A stretch of 64,000 nt of DNA, from NCBI GenBank assembly GCA_905221605.1, contig CAJNDS010002415.1, positions 33,501 to 97,500 on the forward strand, in the 5' to 3' direction. This document shows, piece by piece, positions 51,418 through 61,027 of this stretch; position 1 is the stretch's first letter; every line of letters begins with the position of its first letter. The notes under the pieces were generated by a model that made no database searches, was not told the origin of the DNA, and saw nothing but the letters and a program-made list of their open reading frames with translations. Origin of the DNA: Symbiodinium natans (taxonomy: Eukaryota > Sar > Dinophyceae > Suessiales > Symbiodiniaceae). The translations under genes were made by a program, and so were the position numbers.

Positions 51418-51456
51418 GCGAGACTTTGCAACACAGAGCTCTTCGCTGGCACTTGT
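51418..51456 (-). CDS. Candidate micro-exon
   Basis: Acceptor CGGGTCAG|GGGTCT, donor TGCAAA|GTCTCG. Reads SAKQVPAKSSVLQ. Phase 0 to 1; follows 51896-52020 in phase. Confidence 0.4.
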
Positions 51457-51895
51457 TTTGCAGACCCCTGACCCGGGAGTGGACCCGGAACGGCTTTCTG
51501 GTTTATGGGGTTAGGGCTTGGGCTTTGTGTCGGGGGTCGGGGGGGCTCTGGGCTTTAAACTTCGGGAAGGGGTTCAAGGTTCTAGGTGCTTAGGGTTTAG
51601 GCTATGCTTAGGGTTTGCGTAGGGAATCAGAGATTTAGGAATTACATAGGGTGTTTGGGGTGGTCAGCGCAGGGACTGGAGAGTTTCGGGTATACCTTAT
51701 CCTGCACCCGAGGCCATTCGAAAACCCCTAGTCGGATTGTTGGAGAGGTGGCCTACACAAAAGTAGGTTTTGGGTTAAGGTCAGCAGTACTTCTAAGGCC
51801 CGGGGTATGTCTTCTTATGACTTCAGGGTTTATATCTTATAGGGCTTAGGGCTTAGGGTTTTTGGGTTAGTTTAGGGTTTCGGGATGATGATGAC

Positions 51896-52020
51896 AGCCA
51901 AATCAATTAAGCCCGAGTCCCTCTCGCAGGTATCTGCAATCCACGTCCAGTCCGAACGCTTCGCGCCATTGCATATGTGGAGCTTGTGCCCACTCGGCGA
52001 TAATGCACGGAGAGCTTCGG
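51896..52020 (-). CDS. 125-bp exon, unknown protein
   Basis: Phase 1 to 0, 41 complete codons. Acceptor GGATGCAG|CCGAAG, donor TTGGCT|GTCATC. Contains EALRALSPSGHKLHICNGAK and SDWTWIADTCERDSGLIDL. Clear coding character; family not recognised. Confidence 0.65.
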
Positions 52021-52639
52021 CTGCATCCGATTACCCTAAACCCTAAACCCTAAACCCTGAGCCCTAAACCCTAAACCCTAAACCCTGAACCCTAAACCCT
52101 AAACCGCTTCTCGACCCCAAAAGCCGCTTTAACGGGCATGCAGTGCCATGTAAGGGTTTACGAAAACGGGGGACCCCCAGAATAAACCCCCAAATAGTGG
52201 GATCCCCTTATAGTAAGGACCCCAATAAGGTACCCCTAACATCGTAAAACCCCATATCGCCTTTCTCGTGGAGATAGGTTCCCCTCCCCTACTTTGGAGT
52301 AGACCCTGGAAAACAAGTATATAAGTAGCGACAATAGGAACCCAGAACCACTCTAAACCCTAAACCCTAAACCCTAACCCTACACCCTTAAACTAGAGTA
52401 CTCCAAACCCAGGCCTCCCCCTGGTCTTGGGAAGCTTTTGCATCGACCGAAGCCTGTAACTATCAGCCAGAACCACAAACCGCAAAAGCCACTAGGGTTT
52501 AGGCTTTAAGGCCCTTAGCCCTAAGCCCTAAGCCCTAAACCCTGAGGCCTAAGCCCTGAGCCCTAAGCCCTATCGGTTTTACCTCAACACGAGCGTCTCT
52601 CTGGCGATCGGACCCGGCCGAAGTTGAAACCAAAATCAA

Positions 52640-52715
52640 TCCTAGCGTGGCAGCTCCTGGAATAAGGTATGACAGACACGGATGTTCACGCAGCCAACAT
52701 GTTCTCTCAAAGGCA
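52640..52715 (-). CDS. Candidate exon
   Basis: After TTTGAG the minus strand reads EHVGCVNIRVCHTLFQELP, one leading base, which suits the phase 2 end of exon 52883-52935. Confidence 0.4.
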
Positions 52716-52882
52716 AGCCGTTGACCCTGTTAAGCTCTCAGCATCCTAAAACCTGAGCCCTAAACCCTAAAGCCTCTTTCTGAAACCCTAAGCCGTACCC
52801 TAAACCATCCTAAGCCCTAAGCCTTAAACTATCCTAAGCTAAGCCCCAAAACCCTAAACCCCAAACCCTAAGCAAAACTTAC

Positions 52883-52935
52883 CCCCGGGAGCTGCTTTTC
52901 GCAAACCGATGTGCTTTGGCAACGATGAGCTGTTG
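52883..52935 (-). CDS. 53-bp exon
   Basis: Phase 0 to 2. Acceptor AAACGACAG|CAACAG, consensus donor CCGGG|GGTAAGT region. Reads QQLIVAKAHRFAKSSSR. One of the best donors in the window. Confidence 0.55.
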
Positions 52936-53415
52936 CTGTCGTTTATAGGGTCTTCAAGGGAGGGGGTTCATGGGGGGTTAGGTACCTACGCAAACTTAGG
53001 GAGCCTTGGGGAAGTGGGAAGTATTAGGGGGTCTTGGGTTATAGAAAACCCTACACCCTAAAACCCCCCCTTCAACCCCCCCTCCCTTACGGACCCTATG
53101 AGGCTTTTTTTTCAGATTCACAGAGAGGGCTCCAGAATGGAAGATAGGCAGGGGGATGGCAGGCTTAGGGTATAGGGTTTAGGGTTTAAGCTTTCTGTGA
53201 AACTTGCACACCTACTTGGTGGATTACTCAGATCCACACTTGTTCTGCAAACGCACTGTAGAGCACAGCCGAGAGGGAACTTGCTTTTGCCCGTTTCTTG
53301 TCAGTGGGTTTCAGCCTAAGTTGTCATCAAGCAGCGCTTGGATGATTGTGCGCGTAAGCGCGCTTGGCGCGCTTGTTTGGGGTGAGCATTTTGTAAGGTA
53401 CTAGAGGAGACACTG

Positions 53416-53675
53416 GTGCGTTTTTCCAAGTCCCTGAAACGCACGGCTTGCACGGAAACCTCCAACTTGTAAGTTGCTAAAATCATGCATGGGAATGTCT
53501 GGTCTGTGGTGCGTTTGGGGTGGTGGCAAAAACGCACTGAGCTCTTTTTCTCGGCGATTCGCACCGTGTACCCCAATCCAGCTGGTCCAGGCCAAGTCCT
53601 GGTGGAGTTTTGATATGCATTGCTGGTTGTTTGGGGCACCCCCAACATGCGTTTCAGAGGGTTTTTAAAACGCAC
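53416..53675. repeat. Three 29-bp palindromes
   Basis: Copies at 53416-53444, 53509-53537 and 53647-53675. Each is exactly 29 bp: GTGCGTTT(T) arm, about 11-nt variable centre, AAA(A)CGCAC arm. The third begins ATGCG. Sequence between copies is unrelated. Confidence 0.85.
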
Positions 53676-53839
53676 AGCTGAGGTTTGGGGATTTCAGGTT
53701 TTGGGTTGAATGCCTTCGCGCAGCTTTGGTTTTTGGCTTGGGGGCTTAGGGCGGCGACTATAGAGTTGCTTAATTAGAGACAGGGCTTCCAAAAAAATAT
53801 GTGACCTGAGTCCCAGAACCCCCCCAAACAAAATGGGTA

Positions 53840-53985
53840 CCTGGCCGGGGAGGCGGGATGGGTTGGGGGGAGGCCCCAAACACAGCTGCGCACACGACAC
53901 AACGACAGAAGGGTAAAAAAACAACGAACTGGGTCCGGCCAGGTGGGGGCGGGATGGGTTGGGGGGAGACCCCACACAGCAACCC
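53840..53985. repeat. Duplicated GGGATGGGTTGGGGGGAG segment
   Basis: Two copies (about 53855 and 53950) of a 25-bp G-rich segment preceded by 'ccggcc', separated by about 90 bp. Explains the similar Pro-rich open frames on the minus strand, which are not genes. Confidence 0.7.
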
Positions 53986-54020
53986 CACGCAACCCTGGCA
54001 AGGTGTAGGGGTTAAGTTTG

Positions 54021-54119
54021 CTACGTTTTGGGACACCCCAGAAACGCACACCCAGCAAGAATTGGCTAGGGGTTGTAGGGGTACGAAGCTATGCGTTTTG
54101 CAGGGCTTTAAAAACGCAC
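54021..54119. repeat. Two 29-bp palindromes
   Basis: Copies at 54021-54049 (left arm CTACGTTTT, diverged) and 54091-54119 (ATGCGTTTTGCAGGGC...). Confidence 0.8.
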
Positions 54120-54477
54120 AGCTGAGGTTCTGGGGATTTCGGGTCTAGGGTGAGGACTTGTGGACAGCTTGCAGCTCGCACAATCTTCTTGCTGCGGAGC
54201 GCGGAAAGGTCTAAGCAGCAATGCGGACATTGCTGCGCACAGCACGGCTTCGGCCTGCTGTTTGGGGCCCCTAAACCCTACACCTGTAGCCCTAGCTGAA
54301 CCCTGCCCGAAAAGTGCCCACTATACACAGGCATGTAAACGCGTTGCGCGCATGCCTCTCACAAGCCTACGAGGTCCGCGCTTCTGGTCTCAGGAGCTTA
54401 AGGGGTTTAGGAGGAGTTTAGGTATATTCCCCGAGTTGACCGTCTCGGGCGCGTCTGTCGTGGCTGAACAGAAAAGG

Positions 54478-54981
54478 CTAGTTCAAAGTTCGGATTTTCG
54501 CAGGCTTACGCCTACCCTCAGGCTTTGCTGGCTTGGAAGACGACGACGGAACCTCAGGGGCCTTCTTGTCAGCCCGACGTTTTTTGGTCTCAGGCTTCAC
54601 AGACGTGCAAGACGATGGCACCTCAGGGGCCTCAGCAACGCGCACAGCTTCCTCAACCGCACGCTTCTTGCTCTTCGGCCGCGCTGCCACATCACCAGGG
54701 CGTACGGCATTCAGGCGCTCAGGAAGTTTGAAGTCCTCCAGCATAACCGTGCCACGCCTTGCGTGGGTTGCGCGCATGGCAGCTTTCACCATGGTCTCTA
54801 CGCCCAGAGCCGTGGTAGCCTCCATCAAGGTGTCAATGGCCTCGTTGCTGAACCTGGTCTGCCGATGGGGGGCCAGCTCGGTAACCATCTCCTTGGCAAG
54901 CCTGACGAAAGGGATCCTGCGGAACAAGGGGGCTCGCCAGTTTCGCTGGCACCAAGCGATTTCGGCAGCCGCACTTCGAGC
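54478..54981 (-). CDS. Divergent histone H3 variant, centromeric-type candidate
   Basis: A 167-codon terminal exon. It aligns without gaps to H3 from the alpha-N helix (EIAWCQRNWRAPLFRR) through alpha-1 (IPFVRLAKEM), alpha-2 (NEAIDTLMEATTALG, then ATHARR) to alpha-3 (MLEDFKLPERL). The only length change is loop 1: two residues longer than canonical H3, as in CENP-A. The Gln of 'FQRL' is Val, also as in centromeric H3s. After the fold comes a roughly 75-residue Lys/Pro/Ser tail with an internal repeat (APEVPSS twice), which canonical H3 lacks. Acceptor CTAAACAG|GCTCGA, made by a telomere-like repeat. Nucleosomal role in a dinoflagellate is unproven. Long plus-strand frames over it are antisense. 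Confidence 0.8.
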   Translation of the reverse strand, partial: ARSAAAEIAWCQRNWRAPLFRRIPFVRLAKEMVTELAPHRQTRFSNEAIDTLMEATTALGVETMVKAAMRATHARRGTVMLEDFKLPERLNAVRPGDVAARPKSKKRAVEEAVRVAEAPEVPSSCTSVKPETKKRRADKKAPEVPSSSSKPAKPEGRRKPAKIRTLN

Positions 54982-55068
54982 CTGTTTAGGGTCTAGGGTT
55001 TCGGGTTTAGAGTTTCGGGTTTCGGCTTTAGGGTGTAGGGTTTACCCGACAAAACAGAGCCCAAGCTC

Positions 55069-55405
55069 ACCCGAAACCGTGGCCTGTCCACCAAACGCGC
55101 CCGTGGTCTTCACCTCCGCAACCTGGTTCTTCTTGGGGCGTCCACCCTTGCCACCGTTGCCCGTGTACTTCTCGAGGTTGGAGCGGTCCGGGAGAGGCTT
55201 GGGCTCGCCGAGAAAGCCGGTCACAATCACGCGTATCATGACCTGGCGCAGGGCAAGCGGGAGCCACATGGCAGGGATCAGGTTGATGAGGTCGCGAAAG
55301 GAGCCCTCGTCCTCCTCCTCCTCGTCCTGCTTTGCTCTCGGCATTGCAGCGGGCACCGACTCCAAGTCTAGCTTGCTGCTGGCCGAACTGCGGTTGCAAA
55401 CTTCT
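55069..55405 (-). CDS. Probable upstream exon of the H3 variant (N-terminal tail)
   Basis: Open on the minus strand, first ATG at 55344. Reads an acidic stretch (QDEEEEDEGSFRDL), a hydrophobic stretch (WLPLALRQVMIRVIVTGFLG) and a basic GGKGGRPKKNQ block resembling an AT-hook. It ends GTTTCGGGT with either GT (phase 1) or GA (phase 0) donor; only the GA choice is in phase with 54981. A join would give a long N-tail. The link is an inference; it could be the 3' part of another gene. Upstream it meets a palindrome at 55438. Confidence 0.5.
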
Positions 55406-55437
55406 CAACCGACTTCAGGTTTATGGTTTCCTGCCCA

Positions 55438-55466
55438 GTGCGTTTTCAAGCCCCTAAAAAACGCAC
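55438..55466. repeat. 29-bp palindrome
   Basis: GTGCGTTTT arm, centre 'caagcccctaa', AAAACGCAC arm. It lies just sense-upstream of the exon at 55069-55405. Confidence 0.85.
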
Positions 55467-55635
55467 AGCGCCGTCATTCGTACACCTGTAAAACAAGAGC
55501 CAGCCTTCCCCCCTTTCCCCTCCCTCTCCAGCCCCCCGGATGCGCAAGAATCCGTCCTGTAAGTCCTCGCTCCGAGCCCAGACCAATCTGCAGGCATGGG
55601 CCTGGCCAGGCACATCCCAAACCCTCAGCCATAAA

Positions 55636-55866
55636 CCCTAAGCCCCCTAAACCCTAAATAAACCCTAAACCCTAAACCCTAAACCCTAAACCCTAAACCC
55701 TAAACCCTAAACCCTAAACCCTAAACCTAAAACCCTAAACCCTAAACCCTAAAAACCCAAAACCCAAAACCCAAAACCCTAAACCCTAAACCCTAAACCC
55801 TAAACCCTAAACCCTAAACCCTAAACCCTAAACCCTAAACCCTAAACCCTAAACCCTAAACCCAAA
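55636..55866. repeat. Long telomere-like CCCTAAA array
   Basis: About 28 CCCTAAA units with a central CCCAAAA patch (55750-55780). One of the longest arrays here. Confidence 0.95.
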
Positions 55867-56007
55867 CCCCCCAATCAGTCCCTACGGGGTCAGAGGTGCC
55901 TAACCCTCCCCCTGCGCCTCCGGTCCCACGGTGCTCGGTGGCCGTTCGACCTCGCGCCCGGGGGAGGGGGGGGGCGAAGGGGGTTTCGAAAGCCTGAACT
56001 TACCCCC

Positions 56008-56108
56008 ACTTGGAAGCCCTTTGGACTTAGTAAGTAAGTTCGGGTTTATAGGGGAGTACAGTGGGCTTACTATAATGGGCTTACTCAGTCCTAAGAGCTT
56101 CCAAGTGT
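56008..56108. mobile_element. MITE-like family C-related copy
   Basis: Inverted ends 'cacttggaagccctttgg' and 'ctaagagcttccaagtg' with 'actta' steps inside. Confidence 0.5.
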
Positions 56109-56261
56109 CTCTAAACCCCTAAATCTAACCCCCAAACCCTTGTCGGCTTGCAGCTGCTTTGTCGCGGACCCGCCAAGCCCTAAGCCCCAAACCGGAAACC
56201 CTAAACCCGGGTGTTTGGTTCAGGGGTTTTGAAGGCCCAACCCCCCCCCCCAGCGACACCA

Positions 56262-57290
56262 GTGCGTTTTGCAGCCCTGCAAAAACGCACAGCCGCAATC
56301 TGTGCCCAAGAGGCGGGGGTCTAGGGGTTTAGGGACTACAGTAGAGGACGAAGCCGTAAACCCTAAACACTTAAGAAAGTCTAGGGGATAGGGCCTACAG
56401 CCGAGACAGGGCGGTAAACTCTAACCCTAGCACGGCGTATGGTTTAGGGTGCAGGGTTTTTGGTTTCGGGTTAAGAGGCCCAAGCCCCTGAATGAGAGGA
56501 GTGCGTTTTGCAGGCCTGCAAAAACGCACAGCCTTTCAATGTGTGCCAAAGGGGGGTCTAGGGTTAGGGAGTACAGTAGAGGACCCGAAGCCCTAAACCC
56601 TAAAATCAGGGGGGTCTAGGGTATAGGTCTAGGGTATAGGGCCTCAAAAGATACAGGGCGGGCCACGTACAAGTCCTCCTACACCCTGAGCACGGCCTGC
56701 GAACGCGAATCTCGCTGCCGGCAAGGTAGGCATAGCGGGATAGCACAAGTCCAAGTCGTAGAAGGGCCTGGAAGGCTGTGGTTTAGGGTGTAGGGTTTAT
56801 TTGGTTTCGGGTTTGAAGGCCCAAGCCCCCCCCAGTGACGCGAGTGCGTTTTGCGGCCCTAGGACTGCAGTGGAGGACCCGAAGTCCTAAACCCTAAATA
56901 TATGAGGGGGTCTAGGGTATAGGTCTAGGGTATAGGGCCTACGGCAGAGACAGGGCGGGCCACCTACAAGTCCTCCTACACCCTGAGCACGGCCTGCGAA
57001 CGCGAATCTTACAGTGGAGGACCCGAAGCCCGAAACCCTAAACACCAGAAGTTCTAGGGTATAGGTCTGGGGAAAAGGCCTACGCCACAGACAGGGCGGG
57101 CCACCCACAAGTCCTCCTACACCCCACGGCCTGCGAATGCGAATCTCGCTGCCGCAGGATAGCATAAGTCGAAGAAGGGCCTGGAAGGCTGTGGGTTAGG
57201 GTGTAGGGTTTTTGGTTTCGGGTTTGAAGGCCCAAGCCCAACCCCCCCCCCAGAGACGCGAGTGCGTTTTGCAGCCCTGCAAAAACGCAC
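56262..57290. repeat. Palindrome-centred complex repeat, four units
   Basis: 29-bp palindromes at 56262, 56501 and 57262, plus a half copy at 56844 that lost its right arm. Each is preceded by 'gaaggcccaagccc' and followed by a common run (tctaggg..acagtagaggac; then ctacaagtcctcctacacc; then cgaatctcgctgcc). Units are 240-420 bp with internal deletions. Confidence 0.8.
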
Positions 57291-57309
57291 AATCTGTGCC
57301 TAAGGGAGT

Positions 57310-57660
57310 CTAGGGGTTAGGGAGTACAGCAGCGGACCCCAATTCCTGTATTCTTTTTTGTCGAGCCCAGGCCTGCCGTCCGTAGCGCAGCAGCCCAACT
57401 GGGTCCAAGTAGTTCCTGAAGGAGTTGTCACGCGTGTCGGCGTCCTGCCGAGATGAAGTGGGTGCGAACATGGGCCCATGGGTGAGCCGTACCCCGCCTC
57501 GGATTCCCAACGGAAAGACTTGCGCTGCGGCCCGCAACAGACGGACCAAGGAACGGAAGAGCCAGAGAGCAAACCTGCGCGTAGTTGTTCCGCCACCGAA
57601 CCGGCACAATGCCAACTGGAAACTTTGCCCGGCGCACTCAACGTCGATGACGAGCTCCAT
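57310..57660 (-). CDS. Hypothetical protein or exon between palindromes
   Basis: ATG at 57660 right after CCTAG. The frame runs 113 codons: MELVIDVECAGQSFQLALCR, then an Arg/Leu-rich helix (FALWLFRSLVRLLRAA), then LDPVGLLRYGRQAWARQKR. Protein-like; no family recognised. A palindrome lies on each side (57262 and 57757). The second minus frame over the same DNA looks less natural. Confidence 0.45.
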   Translation of the reverse strand: MELVIDVECAGQSFQLALCRFGGGTTTRRFALWLFRSLVRLLRAAAQVFPLGIRGGVRLTHGPMFAPTSSRQDADTRDNSFRNYLDPVGLLRYGRQAWARQKRIQELGSAAVLPNP

Positions 57661-57749
57661 GCTAGGAGCGCGGCATGTGAAAGTAAGGACAAACAATACA
57701 TAAAAGTATAGCTTGGGATGTCTGAGCGCATGCAAGTCCATCTAGTTGC

Positions 57750-58407
57750 GACAGCTGTGCGTTTTCCAGGCCCTCAAAAACGCACAGAGCCCTGATTCGT
57801 AAGGTTTCGGGCTTAGGGTTTAGGGTTGTGGAGAATGACCCAGGGTTTCCAGTGAAGGATTGAAGTTTCAAGGCACTGTAAACCCTAAACCCTAAACCCT
57901 AAACCCAATCGCCGGGCCAGTCTGGGGCTCCTGCTTGTGAGAGCTGTGCGTTTTCCAGGCCCTCAAAAACGCACAGAGCCCTGATTCGTAAGGTTTCGGG
58001 CTTAGGGTTTAGGGTTGTGGAGAATGACCCAGGGTTTCCAGTGAAGGATTGAAGTTTCAAGGCACTGTAAACCCTAAACCCTAAACCCTAAACCCAATCG
58101 CCGGGCCAGTCTGGGGCTCCTGCTTGTGAGAGCTGTGCGTTTTCCAGGCCCTCAAAAACGCACAGAGCCCTGATTCGTAAGGTTTGGGGCTTAGGGTTTA
58201 GGGTTGTGGAGAATGACCCAGGGTTTCCAGTGAAGGATTGAAGTTTGAAGGCGCTGTAAACCCTTAACCCTAAACCCTAAACCCAATCGCTGGGCCAGTT
58301 TGGGGCTCCTGCTTGTGAGAGCTGTGCGTTTTCCAGGCCCTCAAAAACGCACACAGCCCTGATTCGTAAGGTTTCGGGCTTAGGGTTTAGGGTTGTTGAG
58401 AATGACC
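57750..58407. repeat. 189-bp tandem repeat, about 3.5 copies
   Basis: Palindromes at 57757, 57946, 58135 and 58324 mark an exact 189-bp period. Each unit: palindrome, 'gagccctgattcgtaaggtt', TTTAGGG, 'gtggagaatgacccagggtt', CCCTAAA, 'caatcgccgggccagt'. Copies differ by only a few bases. A unit thus holds the palindrome between opposite telomere-like motifs. Confidence 0.9.
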
Positions 58408-58524
58408 CTTGCTAGGCAAGCTTAGAGATCCCCAACCGAAAGGTTTAGGCTTGCTAGGCATGTCTGGGGCGCACGGGCAACCTCTTTTGGCGGCAACCTC
58501 TGCACCAAAGCCGGCCGCGGCCCT

Positions 58525-58674
58525 GTGCGTTTTGAGCCATACCATAAACGCATGGCAACCCCTCTGTTGCAATGAGGACATTGGCCAAAAGCCCCTGTGC
58601 GTTTGCAGCAATACTGAGCGATGGGTACAAGAGAACGTTCGCAGGGAAGGAGTATAGCATTCTGGAAACGCACC
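58525..58674. repeat. 29-bp palindrome and a split copy
   Basis: Complete copy at 58525-58553 (right end CGCAT). A left arm at 58597 and a right arm 'ggaaacgcac' at 58665 lie about 50 bp further apart than normal, as if a copy had been split by an insertion. Confidence 0.7.
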
Positions 58675-58758
58675 AAATCTGCTGGCCCCTTTAAGGCCGC
58701 TGAAAAGTCGGCAAGTCGAGCCCCAGGTGAAAAGCAAGAAAGAACTCCAACAAGTAAG

Positions 58759-58925
58759 CTAGCAAGGCCCGAGAAGCAAGTCTGCAGCTGCATTAGCCAC
58801 ACCCTCCACATCCGGCATCTCCAGCACATTCAATGCAGGCACATCTGGGTTTTCCTCTCCATCTGAGTCGCTGGACTCTTCATCCGCAGTGGTTTCTGAG
58901 GAACTGCTGGACGCGGAATCTGAGC
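58759..58925 (-). CDS. hAT transposase, exon 6 (acidic C-terminus)
   Basis: 167 bp ending in a TAG at 58759-58761. Encodes a Ser/Asp/Glu-rich tail (SDSASSSSETTADEESSDSD) and a hydrophobic end. Its two leading bases complete the codon begun by exon 5. Confidence 0.75.
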
Positions 58926-59012
58926 CTGCATCAACATAACTCTAAACCCTACACCCTAACCGTATATAAACCCTAAACCCCATACCCGGGGCGTAGACCT
59001 GTAAGCCCGCAC

Positions 59013-59284
59013 CTGCATCTACATCGTGGTCCCCGCACTCGGCGCCACCGTCCGCTTCGAGGTTTCTGGCCGGAGCATCCGGGACGTCGGGATCGGGCTC
59101 AGGAGGAAGGCCCGCAACACCATCCACATCTTCGACTTTGAGGTCGGCAGTGACACGGAGCTTGGGCGGGATCCAGGACCGGCGGCGCCTCTTGGCAGGC
59201 GGCGGCCGATGTGGCGGCAAGTCGCCTGTGCGCGGGCGCACATGTGCACCCAGATTGGCCACGGTGCTGAGCATGCGACGAGAC
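59013..59284 (-). CDS. hAT transposase, exon 5 (basic NLS region)
   Basis: 272 bp, phase 2 to 1. Acceptor GCCATTCAG|GTCTCG (a second acceptor 18 bp later keeps the frame), donor GATGCAG|GTGCGG. Contains PPAKRRRRSWIPPK, a likely nuclear localisation signal, then an acidic Asp/Pro stretch. The intron to exon 6 is 87 bp and is flanked by the same 7-mer GATGCAG at both splice sites. Confidence 0.75.
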
Positions 59285-59354
59285 CTGAATGGCCACACAG
59301 GTGCGATTTCTCGTCAAAGCCAAAAACCCTAAACCTGAGACAAACCCATCACGT

Positions 59355-59383
59355 GTGCGTTTTGCGACGGGGCGGAAACGCAC
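59355..59383. repeat. 29-bp palindrome in hAT intron 4
   Basis: GTGCGTTTT arm, centre 'gcgacggggcg', GAAACGCAC arm. The intron is only 119 bp, so the palindrome is a quarter of it. Confidence 0.85.
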
Positions 59384-59403
59384 AAGACAGCTCAGTGCCC
59401 CAC

Positions 59404-59846
59404 AGCATGCTCAGCCTGTTTCGAAGCGGGGTGGTCTGTCGGGAAAGGTGTGCCCACCCATGCTCGGCACTCTGGTTCGTCGGCACGATGCTGTCCAGAT
59501 GGGTAGCTAGGTCGGCCAAGTATGTACTTTTCGTGCACGTCTGCCACCACTCCGTCATGGACATCTTGCCAACCTGGAACAGCTGGCCCGCAAAGATGCC
59601 TGTGTTCGTCTGGAAGTCACGCCACTCCAGCGCAGCACAAGACCGGGCATACGGGTTGTCGGCGTAGAAATGGTCCATGTACGGCAACATTTTGTGTTTG
59701 TGCACGTTAAAGAGCTGGGCAACATTCGGCAGCGGAAGGCCGTCAGCTGTCTGGGGATTTCGCCGACGATGCTGCAAAGATTTCACCCGCGTTCTCGGCG
59801 ACAAGAGGAATGCCACATAGTGAACCTCCTGCAGATAGCCGGGGTC
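59404..59846 (-). CDS. hAT transposase, exon 4 (dimerisation domain)
   Basis: 443 bp, phase 0 to 2. Acceptor CCTTTTCAG|GACCCC, donor CATGCT|GTGGGG. Carries the hAT C-terminal signature: 'WW' followed by STYLADLATHLDSIVPTNQS and AEHGWAHLSRQTTPLRNRLS, matching 'L..lA..ll....sS.a.ER.fS......RnrL' of the family. The Glu in 'SAEH' corresponds to the conserved acidic residue there. Confidence 0.85.
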
Positions 59847-59937
59847 CTGAAAAGGCGACAGGCATTGCAAAGGTGGAAACACAATGGCCTAGGCGCCCTA
59901 AACCCGAAACCCTAAAGCCTACACCTTCACGACAGCT

Positions 59938-60106
59938 GTGCGTTTTCCAGGCCCTCCAAAACGCACAGAACCCTTATTCGACGTCTAAAAGGGGTTCTGG
60001 CTGAAGCAGGGTTTCGAGTCAAGGGTAAGAGTCAGAGTTTCAAGGCACCCTAAACCCCAAACCCGAAACCCCTAGGCCTGCGTTTTCCGGGCTCTCAAAA
60101 ACGCAC
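59938..60106. repeat. Two 29-bp palindromes in hAT intron 3
   Basis: Copies at 59938-59966 and 60078-60106 in a 387-bp intron that also holds CCCTAAA and TTTAGGG pieces. Flanks match the 189-bp unit at 57750 ('gacagctgtgcg'). Confidence 0.85.
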
Positions 60107-60233
60107 GAAGCTCTCATTCGTACCTGTTTCCATTGTAAACCCTAAACCCTATAGACCCGAAACCCAAGTGCTATAGGCAAGCTTGGGGCTCCTGGTTGCG
60201 ACAGCTGCGATGATTTGGAGCTCGTCCGCCATC

Positions 60234-60772
60234 TCGATAGTACTCCATCCACGCGCGCAAGGAGTCAAGGCGCACAGTCTGGACGTCTTCGCTCTCTCTC
60301 ACACCCTTGAAGTCATACTTGCGAACGAGAAACTCCAGCTGCAGAGTCATGGTCTCCCAATTCTCCACTGCTTCCGCCATGACTCCGCGGCCGGACCTAC
60401 GAGTGAACTGCGCAATGGGCTGGAGCAAGACTCCCATTCGCGCAATCTTGTTGCACTGGCCCTTGGCATTCAAGAGGCTGGCGAAGGCTTGGCCCTTGTC
60501 GCCTGCAGCAAGGTCTTTGTACTGCAAGGACGGCTGGCCAGCAGTCAAGCAAGCCAGTCGAAACAAGTCCAGATTGTAGGTGAAGGTCATTGCGGTGGAG
60601 TACAGAGAGCAGAAACGGGTGCTTCTGGGCGGACGTGGAAAGACCTTGCGCTTCTTGTTGGAAAGCAGCACCTTCTCTTGCAAGTAGCAACGGAGGCGCT
60701 TCTTGCGCGCCAGAAAGGTGACAGCAGTCTTGAGCTCCTCCAAAAAACAAGACACCAAGGCAAAATAGGCTC
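60234..60772 (-). CDS. hAT transposase, exon 3
   Basis: 539 bp, phase 1 to 0. Acceptor TTTAAAG|GAGCCT; apparent GA donor TATCGA|GATGGC is the only phase 0 choice seen, so the 3' edge is tentative. Encodes the helical insertion region of hAT proteins (TRFCSLYSTAMTFTYNLDLF). Confidence 0.75.
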
Positions 60773-60788
60773 CTTTAAATACAGTTCA

Positions 60789-60997
60789 GTGCAGTATTGC
60801 AAGGCCAAAAAACGCACAAAGGTCTCTGTCAAACATTAACACAATGCAATGCATTTCCAAGGCCCTGAAACACAGAAAGGTCTCCCTGAAAATGTAAACA
60901 GTTCAGTCAGTGCGTTTTTCGAAGGCCCTAAAACGCACGAAGGTCTCCCTGATAATGTAATACAATTAGTGCGTTTTTCCAAGGCCCTAAAACGCAC
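60789..60997. repeat. Four palindrome units in hAT intron 2
   Basis: Copies at 60789, 60849 (degraded), 60910 and 60969, about 60 bp apart, each followed by 'aggtctcc/ctgt'. They fill most of the 255-bp intron, which looks like a tandem array of one roughly 60-bp unit. Confidence 0.85.
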
Positions 60998-61027
60998 AGA
61001 GGTCTCCCTGAAACAGACAAGCAAGAC

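Noticed and set aside
53770-54058. Proline-rich minus-strand proteins
   Set aside because: Three overlapping frames over a duplicated GC-rich segment and two palindromes, with no preferred frame.
54160-55657. Long plus-strand open frames (278 and 374 codons)
   Set aside because: They are antisense to the H3-variant exon and its upstream exon; they run through palindromes and telomere-like text and show no domain.
57757-58352. CRISPR array suggested by regularly spaced 29-bp palindromes
   Set aside because: The 'spacers' are identical copies of one 189-bp unit, other palindromes are irregularly placed, and the DNA is eukaryotic.
59026-60839. Plus-strand open frames of 213 and 218 codons
   Set aside because: Mirror frames of the hAT exons; the minus frames carry the hAT signatures and consistent splice phases.
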